From Bradyrhizobium erythrophlei (lineage in GTDB: Bacteria > Pseudomonadota > Alphaproteobacteria > Rhizobiales > Xanthobacteraceae): a DNA stretch of 64,000 nucleotides. Made by a program: the position numbers and the translations under genes. The stretch is from contig FSRD01000002.1 of NCBI GenBank assembly GCA_900129675.1, positions 1,426,001-1,490,000 of the forward strand, given 5' to 3'. The notes under the pieces were generated by a model that worked only from the letters and a program-made list of their open reading frames with translations, was not told the origin of the DNA and ran no database searches. Below, piece after piece: positions 9,805 to 17,431 of this stretch; positions within the stretch are counted from its first letter, which is position 1, and every line of letters begins with the position of its first letter.

Positions 9805-9828
9805 ACAGGTATAATATTTTATAACTGT
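9805..9828. promoter_or_regulatory. 24-bp near-perfect palindrome in a divergent promoter
   Basis: Left arm acaggtataa and right arm ttataactgt match with one mismatch around a 4-base centre. The site lies in the 200-base gap between the divergent monooxygenase and the 147-residue gene, and a TATAAT-like -10 (9810-9815) sits inside it. It looks like an operator overlapping a promoter; no regulator gene is adjacent. Confidence 0.5.
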
Positions 9829-9856
9829 CAACCTTGGATATTTTAGAGGTCGAACC

Positions 9857-10300
9857 ATGGCATATGCGCAACCGGCCGCGGCGCTCGCGGGCAAATGGAC
9901 CTATCGAAGCTTTCTCAACGACCCGACGCTGATCGGCGACGATCCGAATACGGCGCCGGCGAACCTGTATGCGTTGCTGTTCGCCGAGGCCGTGTTCACG
10001 TTCGAGATTCCAAACGATACGACGCTGACAGGCGCGATCGACTGGACCGGCGGCGGCCTCGATCTGAAAGGCACGATCCGGGAGAACGACGGTGGACCGA
10101 TCTTGGAGATCGTCGGTACCGGGCGCCCCAACACCGGCACCGCGAACTGGGAGTACGATTATCACGGCCAGCTTGCCTATCAGTGGCCGAACGACGTCAA
10201 CCAGGTGCCGGCGATCGTCGGTAACGTGATCCGTGCAAAACCCCACAACGGCAACCCTGCGGGCGTGGTGGCGTCGTTCATCGCGGTCAAGCAGCCCTGA
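9857..10300 (+). CDS. Conserved-looking hypothetical protein, 147 aa
   Basis: Not recognised. ATG 9857 follows an AGAGGT site at about the right distance. The product is acidic-to-neutral, has no clear signal peptide or membrane helix, and alternates short beta-like segments with glycine and asparagine turns (TGAIDWTGGGLDLKGTIREN; GTANWEYDYHGQLAYQWPND), suggesting a small beta-rich fold. It begins GKWTYRSFLNDPTL, recalling lipocalin-like or allene-oxide-cyclase-like entry strands, but this is only an impression. It diverges from the Baeyer-Villiger enzyme and precedes the GMC oxidoreductase with a repeat between, so a role with these oxidoreductases is possible. Confidence 0.75.
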   Translation: MAYAQPAAALAGKWTYRSFLNDPTLIGDDPNTAPANLYALLFAEAVFTFEIPNDTTLTGAIDWTGGGLDLKGTIRENDGGPILEIVGTGRPNTGTANWEYDYHGQLAYQWPNDVNQVPAIVGNVIRAKPHNGNPAGVVASFIAVKQP

Positions 10301-10443
10301 GCGCTCGTCAGATCCGCGCCTGGCCGGCATTACTAAGCATCCGGTTTGACTCTATCGTCTGTCGTCCGGACCCGGCTGTGTCGCCGCGTCCAGGCTCAAG
10401 ACGACGATCGCCCGTCAAGCGGCGACGAATTGAAATGTCTCCC

Positions 10444-10567
10444 CCGTCATTGCGAGCGAAGCGAAGCAATCCATTTCATAGCGGAGACGAAAGAATGGAT
10501 TGCTTCGTCGCGGAGTTTATCATCGGCCCGGCCGAAGGCCGGACCCGTTGGCTCCTCGCAATGACGG
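10444..10567. repeat. Palindromic repeat, cgtcattgcgag family, copy 2
   Basis: Begins ccgtcattgcgagcgaagcg and ends ctcctcgcaatgacgg, with a nested ccggccgaaggccgg hairpin in its right half. The outer arms match copy 1 at 7906-7992, but the centre is longer. It fills most of the 287-base gap before the GMC oxidoreductase gene. Confidence 0.8.
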
Positions 10568-10587
10568 CTGAGGCTTGAGGAACCACA

Positions 10588-12186
10588 ATGAACGATCCCG
10601 TTGACGTCCTGATCATCGGAGCCGGCGCGTCTGGCGCCGCGGTGGCCTGGAGCCTTGCCGACACCAGGATGCACATCCTCTGCCTCGACCAGGGCGGCTG
10701 GATGAATCCCGCACAATATCCGAGCACGGGCCGCGACTGGGAAGCGCGCTTCTATGGCGACTATTCGACCAGTCCCAACGTCCGTGCGCGGCCGGAAGAC
10801 TACCCGATCAACGACGACAACTCGCCGATCAAGGTGGTGAATTTCAATGGCGTCGGCGGCTCGACGGTGATGTACACCGCGCACTGGCCGCGGCTGCATC
10901 CGTCCGACTTCAAAGTGAAGACGCTCGACGGCGTTGCCGACGACTGGCCGATCGATTACGACGCGCTTTCGCCGTTCTTTGCCGAGAACGACCGCATGAT
11001 GGGCGTCTCGGGACTGTCAGGCGATCCGCTTTCGCCGTTGACGGAGCCGGCGATGCCGCCGCAGCCGCTCGGCCGCTCCGGCGCGATCTTCGGCAAGGCC
11101 ATGAACAAGCTCGGCTGGCACTGGTGGCCGTCGGATACCACGGTCGCGACCACGGACTATGAGGGGCGCGCGCGCTGCATCAATCTCGGCCATTGCACGC
11201 CGGCCTGCGCGCAGGGCGCCAAGGCTTCAACCGATATCACCTATTGGCCGCATGCGCTGCGCGCCGGGGTCGAACTGCGCACGCATTGCCGGGTGCGCGA
11301 GATCACCACCAACGAGCACGGCATGGCATCCGGTGTCGTTTATTACGACAAGGACGGCGTCGAACAGTTTCAGGCGGCCGAAGTCGTCATCATCGCCTGC
11401 AATGGCGTCGGCACGCCGCGGCTGCTGTTGAATTCGGCCTCCGGCCGTTTCCCGAATGGCCTCGCCAATTCCAGCGGGTTGGTCGGCAAGAACCTGATGT
11501 TCCACCCCTACGGGCAGGTTTACGGTTATGTCGAAGAGCCGACCGACAGCAACCGGGCGCCGCCGACCTGCCTGTGGAGCAAGGAATTTTACGACACCGA
11601 TCTGTCGCGCGGCTTTGTGCGCGGCTACGCGATCCAGTTCGGCCGTGGCGTTGGGCCGGTGTTCGAAGCCGTGATGAGTGAGGGCAAGGGTATCCTGCCC
11701 TGGGGCGCCGATCATCACCGCGTGTTCCGCAAGCTCAACGGCCACAGGCTCGCCATCTCCGCGATCTGCGAGGATCTGCCGGAGGAGCATAACCGCGTCA
11801 CGCTGGATCCCGTGCTGAAAGACAGCCACGGCATTCCGGCGCCGCGCGTCGACTACACCATCGGCGCCAACAGCGCGAAGATGCTTGAGCACGGGTTGGC
11901 GCGGGGCCGTGAAATCCTTGAGGCCGCCGGCGCCACCGATCTCTGCATCAATAGCCCGATCCCCTATGGCGGCTGGCATCTGCTCGGCACCGCGCGGATG
12001 GGCCCCGACCCGGCACGCTCGGTCGTCAACGAATGGGGCCGGTCGCACGACGTGAAGAATCTCTTCATCGTCGACGGCAGCGTGTTCGTGACGTCGGGCG
12101 GCGTCAACCCGACCTCCACCATCCAGGCCATTGCGCTCTACATCGCCGATCAGATGAAGCAGCGCCTCGCCAATTTGTTCGATTGA
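10588..12186 (+). CDS. GMC family oxidoreductase (gluconate/sugar dehydrogenase large-subunit type)
   Basis: A 532-residue FAD enzyme. The N-terminal nucleotide loop is VLIIGAGASGAAVAWSLADT; GVGGSTVMYTAHWPR is the segment near the flavin; GGWHLLGTARMGPDPARSVV and the final GGVNPTSTIQAIALYIAD are the C-terminal GMC features with the catalytic-region histidine and asparagine. Family knowledge: members oxidise sugars, sugar acids or alcohols, often passing electrons to a cytochrome subunit. No Tat or Sec signal is seen. It is 7 bases from the next gene, whose product resembles the small subunit of gluconate 2-dehydrogenase; no cytochrome c gene follows, so the electron acceptor is open. Confidence 0.9.
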   Translation: MNDPVDVLIIGAGASGAAVAWSLADTRMHILCLDQGGWMNPAQYPSTGRDWEARFYGDYSTSPNVRARPEDYPINDDNSPIKVVNFNGVGGSTVMYTAHWPRLHPSDFKVKTLDGVADDWPIDYDALSPFFAENDRMMGVSGLSGDPLSPLTEPAMPPQPLGRSGAIFGKAMNKLGWHWWPSDTTVATTDYEGRARCINLGHCTPACAQGAKASTDITYWPHALRAGVELRTHCRVREITTNEHGMASGVVYYDKDGVEQFQAAEVVIIACNGVGTPRLLLNSASGRFPNGLANSSGLVGKNLMFHPYGQVYGYVEEPTDSNRAPPTCLWSKEFYDTDLSRGFVRGYAIQFGRGVGPVFEAVMSEGKGILPWGADHHRVFRKLNGHRLAISAICEDLPEEHNRVTLDPVLKDSHGIPAPRVDYTIGANSAKMLEHGLARGREILEAAGATDLCINSPIPYGGWHLLGTARMGPDPARSVVNEWGRSHDVKNLFIVDGSVFVTSGGVNPTSTIQAIALYIADQMKQRLANLFD

Positions 12187-12193
12187 GGAAGTA

Positions 12194-12643
12194 ATGTCCG
12201 CCGAAAATATCCTGACTCCAGCGCAACGCGACGATCTGCGCACCATCGCCGCCATGATTATCCCGGCAAGCGATGAGTACAAGGTACCCGGCGCCGACGA
12301 TGCGGCTGTCCAGGCCGACATCCTTGCAACGCTCGGCCGCGATACCGATATGGTACGTCAGGCACTCGATCATCTCGCGCGCCTCGCCGGCAAGCCGCTC
12401 GCCGACCTCGATCCGGCACGGCGCGATGCGGTGGCCGGGGAATTCCGGAGCACGGGCGGCCCCGCCGCGGCGACCCTCGTCCGCGTCGTGCTGCAATGCT
12501 ACTACCGCGACGACCGCGTGCTGCGCTCGCTGGGGCTGGAACTTCGCGCGCCTTTTCCGAAGGGATATACGCTGGAGCAGGGCGATTGGTCGCTGCTCGA
12601 TCCCGTGAAGGCAAGGCCTCCGGCGTTACGGCGGGCGCAATAG
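12194..12643 (+). CDS. Gluconate 2-dehydrogenase subunit 3-like protein
   Basis: A 149-residue protein starting ILTPAQRDDLRTIAAMIIPA, a pattern known from the small (gamma) subunit domain Gluconate_2-dh3. The family usually has a Tat signal; this one has none, in keeping with the leaderless GMC protein just upstream. It is probably the chaperone or structural partner of that enzyme. RBS GAGGAAG precedes ATG 12194. The C-terminal third (YYRDDRVLRSLGLELRAPFPKGY) resembles the family's end, where such proteins contact the large subunit. Confidence 0.7.
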   Translation: MSAENILTPAQRDDLRTIAAMIIPASDEYKVPGADDAAVQADILATLGRDTDMVRQALDHLARLAGKPLADLDPARRDAVAGEFRSTGGPAAATLVRVVLQCYYRDDRVLRSLGLELRAPFPKGYTLEQGDWSLLDPVKARPPALRRAQ

Positions 12644-12728
12644 GGGGCGGGGCTGCCCTGCGCCCGTGCGGTGGCTCTTGCGAGGGCGAAATCCGGGCAC
12701 CATCTGATGAGGTCGAAGGAATTTCGCC

Positions 12729-13754
12729 ATGCTGGACTTTACCTCTGATATTCCCGGCGACGGCCCGTCGCCGGAAGCGACCGAAACCACTCGAGCCGAC
12801 GATCAAGCGCTGCTCGACGCCTATTCCAATGCCGTGATCGGCGTGACCGAACGCGTCGGGCCCGCGGTGGTCCGCGTCGAAACCGGACCGAAAGTCCGCA
12901 ACGCGCGCGAGCGCGGCGGCCTTGGTTCCGGCATCGTGATCTCGCCGGATGGCCTGGTGCTGACCAACAGTCACGTGGTCGGATCGTCGAAGGAGATCAG
13001 GCTCCGGGATACGGAAGGCTTTGTCACTGACGCCCATGTGCTGGGTGTCGATCCCGACACCGACCTCGCGCTGCTGCGGGCCGACGGTGCGCGCGATCTG
13101 GCCTATGCCTCGCTCGGTAACTCAAAAAGCCTGCGCCGCGGCCAATTGGTGGTTGCGATCGGCAATCCGCTCGGCTTCGAATCGACTGTGACCGCGGGCG
13201 TGGTGTCGGCGCTCGGCCGCTCGATCCGCTCGGTCAGCGGCCGGACCATCGAGGACGTGATCCAGACCGATGCCGCGCTCAATCCCGGCAATTCCGGCGG
13301 GCCGCTGGTGTCGTCCTCGGCCGAGGTGATCGGCATCAACACCGCCATCATCAGCGGTGCGCAGGGCATCTGCTTTGCGGTGGCGAGCAACACCGCGCAA
13401 TTCGTGCTGTCGGAGATCATCCGCCACGGCTATGTCCGCCGCGCCTATATCGGCGTGGCCGGCCAGACCGCGCCGATCCCGCGGCGGCATGCGGTGGTCG
13501 CCGGCGTCGACAACAAGATGGGCGCGCTCCTGGCGCAGATCGAGCCGGACAGTCCGGCCGCGAAGGCGGGATTGTTGCCGGGCGATGTCGTGATCAAGCT
13601 CGACGGCGTCGAGATCAACGGCGTCGACGATCTGATCCGCGCACTGGACCGCGACCGCATCGACCGGCAGCTTGCGATGGACGTGCTGCGGATGGGCCGC
13701 CTGCGGGCGATCGATATTCACCCGATCGAGCGCAAGCCCGTGGCGCGGCAGTGA
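12729..13754 (+). CDS. HtrA/DegP-like serine protease with one PDZ domain, no signal peptide
   Basis: 341 residues from ATG 12729 (AAGGA upstream). Trypsin-like fold at about 45-235 with the triad His (LTNSHVVG), Asp (DPDTDLALLRA) and Ser (NPGNSGGPLV). A single PDZ domain follows (AKAGLLPGDVVIKLDGVEIN). Family members degrade or refold damaged proteins, usually in the periplasm after a signal peptide. Here the N-terminus is acidic and polar with no hydrophobic stretch, so the protein would stay in the cytoplasm unless a start is misplaced; no better upstream start is seen. It lies alone between the GMC pair and a palindromic repeat. Confidence 0.88.
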   Translation: MLDFTSDIPGDGPSPEATETTRADDQALLDAYSNAVIGVTERVGPAVVRVETGPKVRNARERGGLGSGIVISPDGLVLTNSHVVGSSKEIRLRDTEGFVTDAHVLGVDPDTDLALLRADGARDLAYASLGNSKSLRRGQLVVAIGNPLGFESTVTAGVVSALGRSIRSVSGRTIEDVIQTDAALNPGNSGGPLVSSSAEVIGINTAIISGAQGICFAVASNTAQFVLSEIIRHGYVRRAYIGVAGQTAPIPRRHAVVAGVDNKMGALLAQIEPDSPAAKAGLLPGDVVIKLDGVEINGVDDLIRALDRDRIDRQLAMDVLRMGRLRAIDIHPIERKPVARQ

Positions 13755-13777
13755 TGGCTCTATCGGCTTGCGCGTCT

Positions 13778-13916
13778 CTTCCCCTCTCCACTTGTGGGAG
13801 AGGGTGGCGCCTCACGAAGTGAGGCGACGGGTGAGGGGTCTGTCTCCGCGGACAGAGACCCCTCATCCGGCGCGGACTGCGTCCGCGCCACCTTCTCCCA
13901 CAAGGGGAGAAGGAAG
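13778..13916. repeat. Long palindromic repeat, cctctcc...ggagagg family, copy 1
   Basis: Outer arms cttcccctctcca and ggggagaaggaag enclose inner stems (cctcacgaagtgagg; gcgcggactgcgtccgcgcc; ggtgaggggtctg / cagagacccctcat). A relative with the same plan lies at 27511-27647. Located between converging genes (protease and hydrolase), it may also end transcription from both sides. Confidence 0.8.
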
Positions 13917-13933
13917 CCATGGACTGACTGATG

Positions 13934-14716
13934 TTACTGCTGCAGCGCCGCCAGCAACTCGTCGGGCGCTTCCACCATCATCATGTGGCCCGCGCCTGGC
14001 AGCACCACGGTGCGGGCATTCGGCGTCGCGGCGGCAAGCGTCTTGCCGGCCTTCGCAGGCGTCATCATGTCGCGCTCGCCAAGGATGAAGGTGGCGGGCA
14101 CCTTGACTTGCGCCGCCGCAGCGAGTGCGCCCTGATAGGCGTTGCAGGCGTTGAGATCACTATACAGCACACCCGGACGGGTCTGCTGCAGCACGCGTTG
14201 TGCGCCCTGGTGCATCCAGAGTCCCGGCGCGAGGCTGCCGCCGAGTTCCGCCTTGAAGCCGAGGCCCCAGATCGAGACCATGTCGATCGCGTCGGGGTTG
14301 TTGGCCTCGGCGGCCTTCAACAGATCGGGACCGACCGTCATCGTCGCGGCGGTTCCGATCAGGCTCAGACCCGACACCTTGTCGGGATGCCGCGAGGATG
14401 TCTCGATCGCGATCAGCGAGCCCATGGAATGCCCGACCAGCTTTGCCTTGGGCGCACCGGCGGCTTCGAGCAGCGCGGCGGTCCAGTCGGCCATGTCGGC
14501 GATGGTCGGCAGCGCCTTGCCGGACGAACGGCCGTGGCCGGGCAAATCCGGCGCCAATACCGAATAGCCGTGATGGGCGAACCAGCGGCTGTGCAGCGCC
14601 CAGGTCGAATGATCAAAGCCCGCGCCGTGCAGCATCACGACGGCGGGCAGGGACCGATCGAACGGCCGGCCACCGGTGGCGACGAATGTATCGAACCCAT
14701 TGATGGACAATTGCAT
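13934..14716 (-). CDS. Alpha/beta hydrolase
   Basis: 260 residues, single alpha/beta hydrolase fold. Oxyanion HGAGFDHSTW near residue 30, nucleophile elbow GHSMGS (serine about 97), acid GERDMM, and base histidine in GAGHMM complete the triad. The substrate is unknown; esterases, enol-lactonases and the N-formylmaleamate deformylase of nicotinate degradation share this fold. Its start is 4 bases past the stop of the metY-like gene, so it is the last gene of the minus-strand array nicA-nicB-pncB-metY. That position makes a role in the pathway possible but unproven. Confidence 0.85.
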   Translation of the reverse strand: MQLSINGFDTFVATGGRPFDRSLPAVVMLHGAGFDHSTWALHSRWFAHHGYSVLAPDLPGHGRSSGKALPTIADMADWTAALLEAAGAPKAKLVGHSMGSLIAIETSSRHPDKVSGLSLIGTAATMTVGPDLLKAAEANNPDAIDMVSIWGLGFKAELGGSLAPGLWMHQGAQRVLQQTRPGVLYSDLNACNAYQGALAAAAQVKVPATFILGERDMMTPAKAGKTLAAATPNARTVVLPGAGHMMMVEAPDELLAALQQ

Positions 14717-14720
14717 TGCC

Positions 14721-16016
14721 TTAAACCCTCTGCGACGCGCGAAACGCCTGGCCGAGATCGTCGATGATATCGGCTGCGGCCTCGATGCCGACCGACAATC
14801 GCACCAGTTCCTCGCCGATGCCCGCCGCCTGAAGCTGCGCTGCGTCCATCTGCTGATGCGTGGTGCTGGCAGGATGAATCACCAGCGTCTTGGCGTCACC
14901 GACATTGGCGAGATGGCTGACCATGCGCAGCGACTCGATGAATTTCTTGCCCGCAGGCCGGCCGCCCTTGATGCCGAAGCTGACAATCGATCCGGCGCCG
15001 CGCGGCAACAGTTTCCTGGCGAGTTCGAAGTCCGGATGATTTTCCAGCGCGGGATGCAGCACCCAGTCGACGGCCTTGTTGCTCTTGAGGATTTCGAGCA
15101 CCGCCAGCGTATTGGTCATGTGCCGCTCCATGCGCACGCCCAAGGTTTCCACGCCCTGCAGCAGCTGGAACGCATTGGTCGGCGACAGGCAGGCGCCGAA
15201 GTCGCGCAGGCCCTCGGTGCGGGCGCGCATGATGAAAGCGGCCTGGCCGAACTGCTCGTCAAAGACGATGCCGTGATAGCCGGCATAGGGTTCGGTCAGC
15301 ACGGGGAATTTGCCGGAAGCGTGCCAATCGAAATGCCCGCCATCGACAATGACGCCGCCGATCGCGATGCCGTGGCCGCCGATCCATTTGGTCGCGGAGT
15401 TCATCACGATGTCGGCGCCAAGCTCGATCGGGCGGCTGAGAAAAGGCGTCGCAAAGGTGTTGTCGATCAGCAGCGGAATCTTTGCGTCATGCGCGATCTC
15501 TGCGACCGCCGGAATATCCAGAACCTCGAGGCCGGGATTGCCGATGGTCTCGCCGATCACCAGCCGCGTATTCGGCTTGATCGCTGCGCGGAATTCATCG
15601 AGCGCGCGGGGCTTCACAAAGGTGGTCGTGATGCCGAACCGTGGCAGCGTGTGCGCCAGCAGGTTGATGGTGCCGCCATAGAGCGAGGAGGAGGCGACGA
15701 TATGGTCGCCGTTACTGAGCAGGGTCGCGATCCCGAGATGCATCGCGGCCATGCCGCTCGCGGTGCAGATCGCGCCGACGCCGGCCTCCAGCGCGGCCAG
15801 CCGTTCCTCGAGCACCGCGGTCGTGGGATTGGAAATCCGGGTGTAGATATGCCCGGCACGTTCCAGGTTGAATAACGCGGCCGCGTGATCGGAATCCTGA
15901 AAGACGTAGGACGTCGTCTGATAGATCGGCACCGCGCGCGCGCCGGTGACGGGATCGGGACGCTGGCCGGCATGCAGGCTCAGGGTTTCGAAGGCAGGCG
16001 GCTTGGGTGCGGGCAT
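14721..16016 (-). CDS. metY: O-acetylhomoserine sulfhydrylase / aminocarboxypropyltransferase
   Basis: 431 residues, the usual length for MetY. PLP enzyme of the Cys/Met metabolism family: FETLSLHAGQRPDPVTGARA at the front, then PIYQTTSYVF, YTRISNPTT, ASGMAA, DNTFATPFLSRP, and the PLP lysine in MNSATKWIGGHG. Known role: O-acetylhomoserine plus sulfide gives homocysteine plus acetate, cytosolic methionine synthesis. Close relatives (cystathionine gamma-synthase, MetZ) are shorter, near 380-400 residues, supporting MetY. It lies 48 bases downstream of pncB and 4 bases before the hydrolase. Confidence 0.88.
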   Translation of the reverse strand: MPAPKPPAFETLSLHAGQRPDPVTGARAVPIYQTTSYVFQDSDHAAALFNLERAGHIYTRISNPTTAVLEERLAALEAGVGAICTASGMAAMHLGIATLLSNGDHIVASSSLYGGTINLLAHTLPRFGITTTFVKPRALDEFRAAIKPNTRLVIGETIGNPGLEVLDIPAVAEIAHDAKIPLLIDNTFATPFLSRPIELGADIVMNSATKWIGGHGIAIGGVIVDGGHFDWHASGKFPVLTEPYAGYHGIVFDEQFGQAAFIMRARTEGLRDFGACLSPTNAFQLLQGVETLGVRMERHMTNTLAVLEILKSNKAVDWVLHPALENHPDFELARKLLPRGAGSIVSFGIKGGRPAGKKFIESLRMVSHLANVGDAKTLVIHPASTTHQQMDAAQLQAAGIGEELVRLSVGIEAAADIIDDLGQAFRASQRV

Positions 16017-16064
16017 GCGGGGCTCGTCAAATCGATGGGTGGTCAGGGAGGAAGGTGCGTTGGT

Positions 16065-17369
16065 TCAGACGTGCACGGCGGCGCGGACGCGGCCGACATT
16101 GCCGAACACGCGCAAATAACGCTCGACCTCGGATGCGGTGCCGGTGGCTTTTTCGGGGTTGTCGGACAATTTGACGGCGGGCCGTCCGTCGACCGACGTC
16201 ACCTTGCAGACGATCGAGATCGGGTCGAGCAGGGCCGATCCGTCCGGTGCGCAGCCGACGAAATCATTGGTGAGGTTGGTGCCCCAGCCGAAACTGACGC
16301 GGACGCGTCCGGCGAAGTGGCGGTGGGTCTCCTCGATCGAACCGACATCCATGCCGTCGGAGAAAACCAGAAGCTTCTCCTTGGGATCGCGGCCCTTCTG
16401 CTTCCACCATCTGATGATGTCTTCGCCGGCCGTGATCGGCGGCGCGCTGTCGGGGCGAAAGCCGGTCCAGTCCGCGACCCAATCGGGCGCGTCGCGCAAA
16501 AACGATTTGGTGCCGAACGCGTCGGGCAGCGCGATCAGCAAATTGCCGCCATAGGTGTGGCGCCATTGGTCGAGGATGCGATAGGGCGCCCAGCGCAGTT
16601 CGGTATCGTCGTCCGCCAGGGCGGCCGCAACCATCGGCAGTTCATGCGCGTTGGTACCGATCGCTTCGAGATCGTTGTCCATCGCGAGCAGCACGTTGGA
16701 GGTGCCGGTGAAGGACGACCCCAGGCCTTCCTTCACCGCCTCGACGCACCAGCGTTGCCACAGAAAACCATGTCGGCGGCGGGTGCCGAAATCGGACAGC
16801 CGCAGGCCGTCCAGTTTGCGCAGCCGCTCGACCTTGGACCAGAGCTTTGCCTTGGCGCGGGCATAGAGCACGTCGAGGGCAAACCGTCCCTGTCCCTTCA
16901 ATGCCTGACGCGAACGCAACTCGTTCATGATCGCGAGCGCAGGGATCTCCCACATCGTGGTATGGGTCCACGGCCCGTGGAAGTGAAGTTCGTACTGGCC
17001 GTCGACCTTGTTCAGCTCATATTCGGGCAGGCGGAAAGCGGCGAGCCAGTTGATGAAGTCAGGCGAGAACATCTGGGTCTTGCCGTAGAACGTATTACCG
17101 GCGAGCCAGATCAGCTCCTTCTTGGTGAAACGGATGGAGCGGGCGTGGTCGAGTTGGGCGCGAAGCTCGTCCTCGTCGATGATTTCGGCAAGCCGCACCT
17201 GCTTGCTGCGGTTGATCACCGAAAAGGTCACGCGCTGATCCGGGTAAAACTCCCGGATCATCTGCTGCATCAACAGCTTGTAAAAATCGGTATCGAGCAG
17301 GCTGCGCACGATCGGGTCGAGCCGCCAGCCATGGTTGTAAGTGCGGGATGCGATATCGGTCACTGCCAT
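16065..17369 (-). CDS. pncB: Nicotinate phosphoribosyltransferase
   Basis: 434 residues; type I NAPRTase. It starts with SLLDTDFYKLLMQQMI and keeps LRLSDFGTRRRHGFLWQ, GTSNVLLA (phosphate-contacting region), GTNAHELPM (catalytic histidine loop) and the C-terminal FSDGMDVGSIEETHRHF with GWGTNLTND. Known reaction: nicotinate plus PRPP plus ATP gives nicotinate mononucleotide, in NAD salvage. It starts 62 bases after the nicB-like stop on the same strand, so nicotinate salvage and nicotinate oxidation genes appear to share an mRNA. Confidence 0.93.
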   Translation of the reverse strand: MAVTDIASRTYNHGWRLDPIVRSLLDTDFYKLLMQQMIREFYPDQRVTFSVINRSKQVRLAEIIDEDELRAQLDHARSIRFTKKELIWLAGNTFYGKTQMFSPDFINWLAAFRLPEYELNKVDGQYELHFHGPWTHTTMWEIPALAIMNELRSRQALKGQGRFALDVLYARAKAKLWSKVERLRKLDGLRLSDFGTRRRHGFLWQRWCVEAVKEGLGSSFTGTSNVLLAMDNDLEAIGTNAHELPMVAAALADDDTELRWAPYRILDQWRHTYGGNLLIALPDAFGTKSFLRDAPDWVADWTGFRPDSAPPITAGEDIIRWWKQKGRDPKEKLLVFSDGMDVGSIEETHRHFAGRVRVSFGWGTNLTNDFVGCAPDGSALLDPISIVCKVTSVDGRPAVKLSDNPEKATGTASEVERYLRVFGNVGRVRAAVHV

Positions 17370-17431
17370 GGCGGAACTGTACCGTGCCGGAAGCCGCCCA
17401 ACCAGTGGGTTTTCGGGCCCGGCATGGCAGC

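Noticed and set aside
7743..9824. 693-codon plus-strand open frame opposite the monooxygenase gene
   Set aside because: It is antisense to a gene with full Baeyer-Villiger motifs; long antisense frames are common in GC-rich DNA and this one has no recognisable domain.
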